Shown: positions 63,488 through 64,000 of the stretch, in pieces
Numbering within the stretch: position 1 is the stretch's first letter
How the letters are laid out: each line of letters begins with the position of its first letter
Origin: Cyanobacteriota bacterium
GTDB taxonomy: Bacteria; Cyanobacteriota; Cyanobacteriia; CACIAM-69d
Assembly: GCA_022402445.1 (NCBI GenBank)
Contig: JAKRSF010000011.1
Location: 1 to 64,000, forward strand
Reading direction: 5' to 3'
Length of the DNA stretch: 64,000 bases
Position numbers and translations under genes: made by a program
The notes under the pieces: model-generated
Database searches by the model: none
What the model was told of the DNA's origin: nothing
Seen by the model: only the letters and a program-made list of their open reading frames with translations

Positions 63488-63523
63488 AGTCCCCCAAGAT
63501 TTCCTAGGGGAAAGTGAGGGACT
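63488..63523. repeat. Hairpin-forming inverted repeat beside the CRISPR array
   Basis: AGTCCC (63488-63493) pairs with GGGACT (63518-63523), and the inner arms TTTCC (63500-63504) and GGAAA (63509-63513) pair around TAGG. It lies 52 bp from the first repeat. The rest of the 63282-63574 gap shows HIP1 elements only and no supported gene. Confidence 0.55.
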
Positions 63524-63574
63524 GGGGCTAGGGGGCTATGGCGATCTGTTGCGGCGTTTCGGGGAAGTAGGGAG

Positions 63575-64000
63575 GTTTCCAATCAAGTGGGGGCCCCAGC
63601 GAGTGGGGCCCCTGTGTACCCTCCAATAGAACGTGGGTCAATCCGCCCTTGAAAGTTTCCAATCAAGTGGGGGCCCCAGCGAGTGGGGCCTTCTTCAGGA
63701 GCGAACTATTTGGCTGCGCAAGAGGTTGAGTGTTTCCAATCAAGTGGGGGCCCCAGCGAGTGGGGCCCCATGTCGGACACGTCAGCACCGCAGACGTTCT
63801 CAGTCAGTTTCCAATCAAGTGGGGGCCCCAGCAAGTGGGGCCGTGAGGTCTCTGAATGAAAGAACTAGATCTGAGGTGTGTTTCCAATCAAGTGGGGGCC
63901 CCAGCGAGTGGGGCCGGTAAGGAGTTCAACCTCGGGACGGTCTACGTTCCGGGGGTGGTTTCCAATCAAGTGGGGGCCCCAGCGAGTGGGGCCTGGGTCA
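63575..64000 (-). CRISPR. CRISPR array, six repeats seen, continuing past the window
   Basis: Six 36-bp repeats start at 63575, 63655, 63732, 63807, 63880 and 63958. They are identical except for one G-to-A change in the fourth. Five complete spacers are 44, 41, 39, 37 and 42 bp and unrelated to each other by eye. Each repeat begins GTTTCCAATC on the + strand and contains GGCCCCA-GCGAG-TGGGGCC, a 7-bp stem with a 5-nt loop. The reverse complement ends ATTGGAAAC, like 3' handles of many cyanobacterial type I-D/III repeats, so transcription is probably on the minus strand with the leader beyond the right edge. No cas gene is in view. Confidence 0.95.

Noticed and set aside
63633-63920. Open frame across the CRISPR array
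   Set aside because: Its repeated peptide (SNQVGAPASGA) is just the translation of CRISPR repeats.
1-64000. Very frequent GCGATCGC octamers
   Set aside because: This is the known cyanobacterial HIP1 element; useful for taxonomy but not new.

Overview
The window is chromosomal-type DNA from a GC-rich cyanobacterium whose genus I cannot name. The evidence is the very dense HIP1 octamer GCGATCGC, a GlgA2-like glycogen synthase beside a GH57 enzyme, cobalamin (cob) genes, a PEP-CTERM exported protein, many multi-domain PAS/GAF sensor kinases and a TPR-CHAT protein. No rRNA or tRNA gene was recognised. Coding density is high and most genes lie close together on either strand.

Layout. 0-8 kb: small exported proteins, a JmjC/cupin-type oxygenase, a nucleotidyltransferase, a response regulator with a GGDEF output, a NapA-type cation/proton antiporter and a PEP-CTERM protein. 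8-16 kb: a 1.5-kilo-residue hybrid kinase and a U32 protein. 16-22 kb: polysaccharide deacetylase, parA-parB, and convergent glgA and GH57 genes. 22-28 kb: exported TPR-CHAT protein, a GT39-like membrane glycosyltransferase and a membrane protein. 28-34 kb: an orphan PhnD-like binding lipoprotein followed by a hybrid kinase and a response-regulator/kinase, probably one sensory pathway. 34-38 kb: cobK, cobI and cobH, divergent from cobL. 38-44 kb: an ABC exporter and a kinase with eight PAS domains.

44-53 kb is the most unusual stretch. A sugar dehydrogenase, two odd membrane proteins, a 5-methylcytosine methyltransferase with a PD-(D/E)xK endonuclease resembling the ApaLI family, a small holin-like membrane protein, a membrane-anchored NACHT ATPase and an ABC exporter are punctuated by ten copies of a 20-bp palindrome (consensus GTCCYATAACGTTATRGGAC). 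One further copy lies inside parB. By eye I found no GTGCAC, the ApaLI site, anywhere in the window, which fits the predicted specificity of the restriction pair.

53-64 kb: two more hybrid kinases, dusA, a large protein that looks like a telomere resolvase (protelomerase)-type tyrosine recombinase, and a CRISPR array running off the right edge with no cas gene in view. The most promising leads are the palindrome family, the telomere-resolvase-like protein and the restriction pair with its missing target site.
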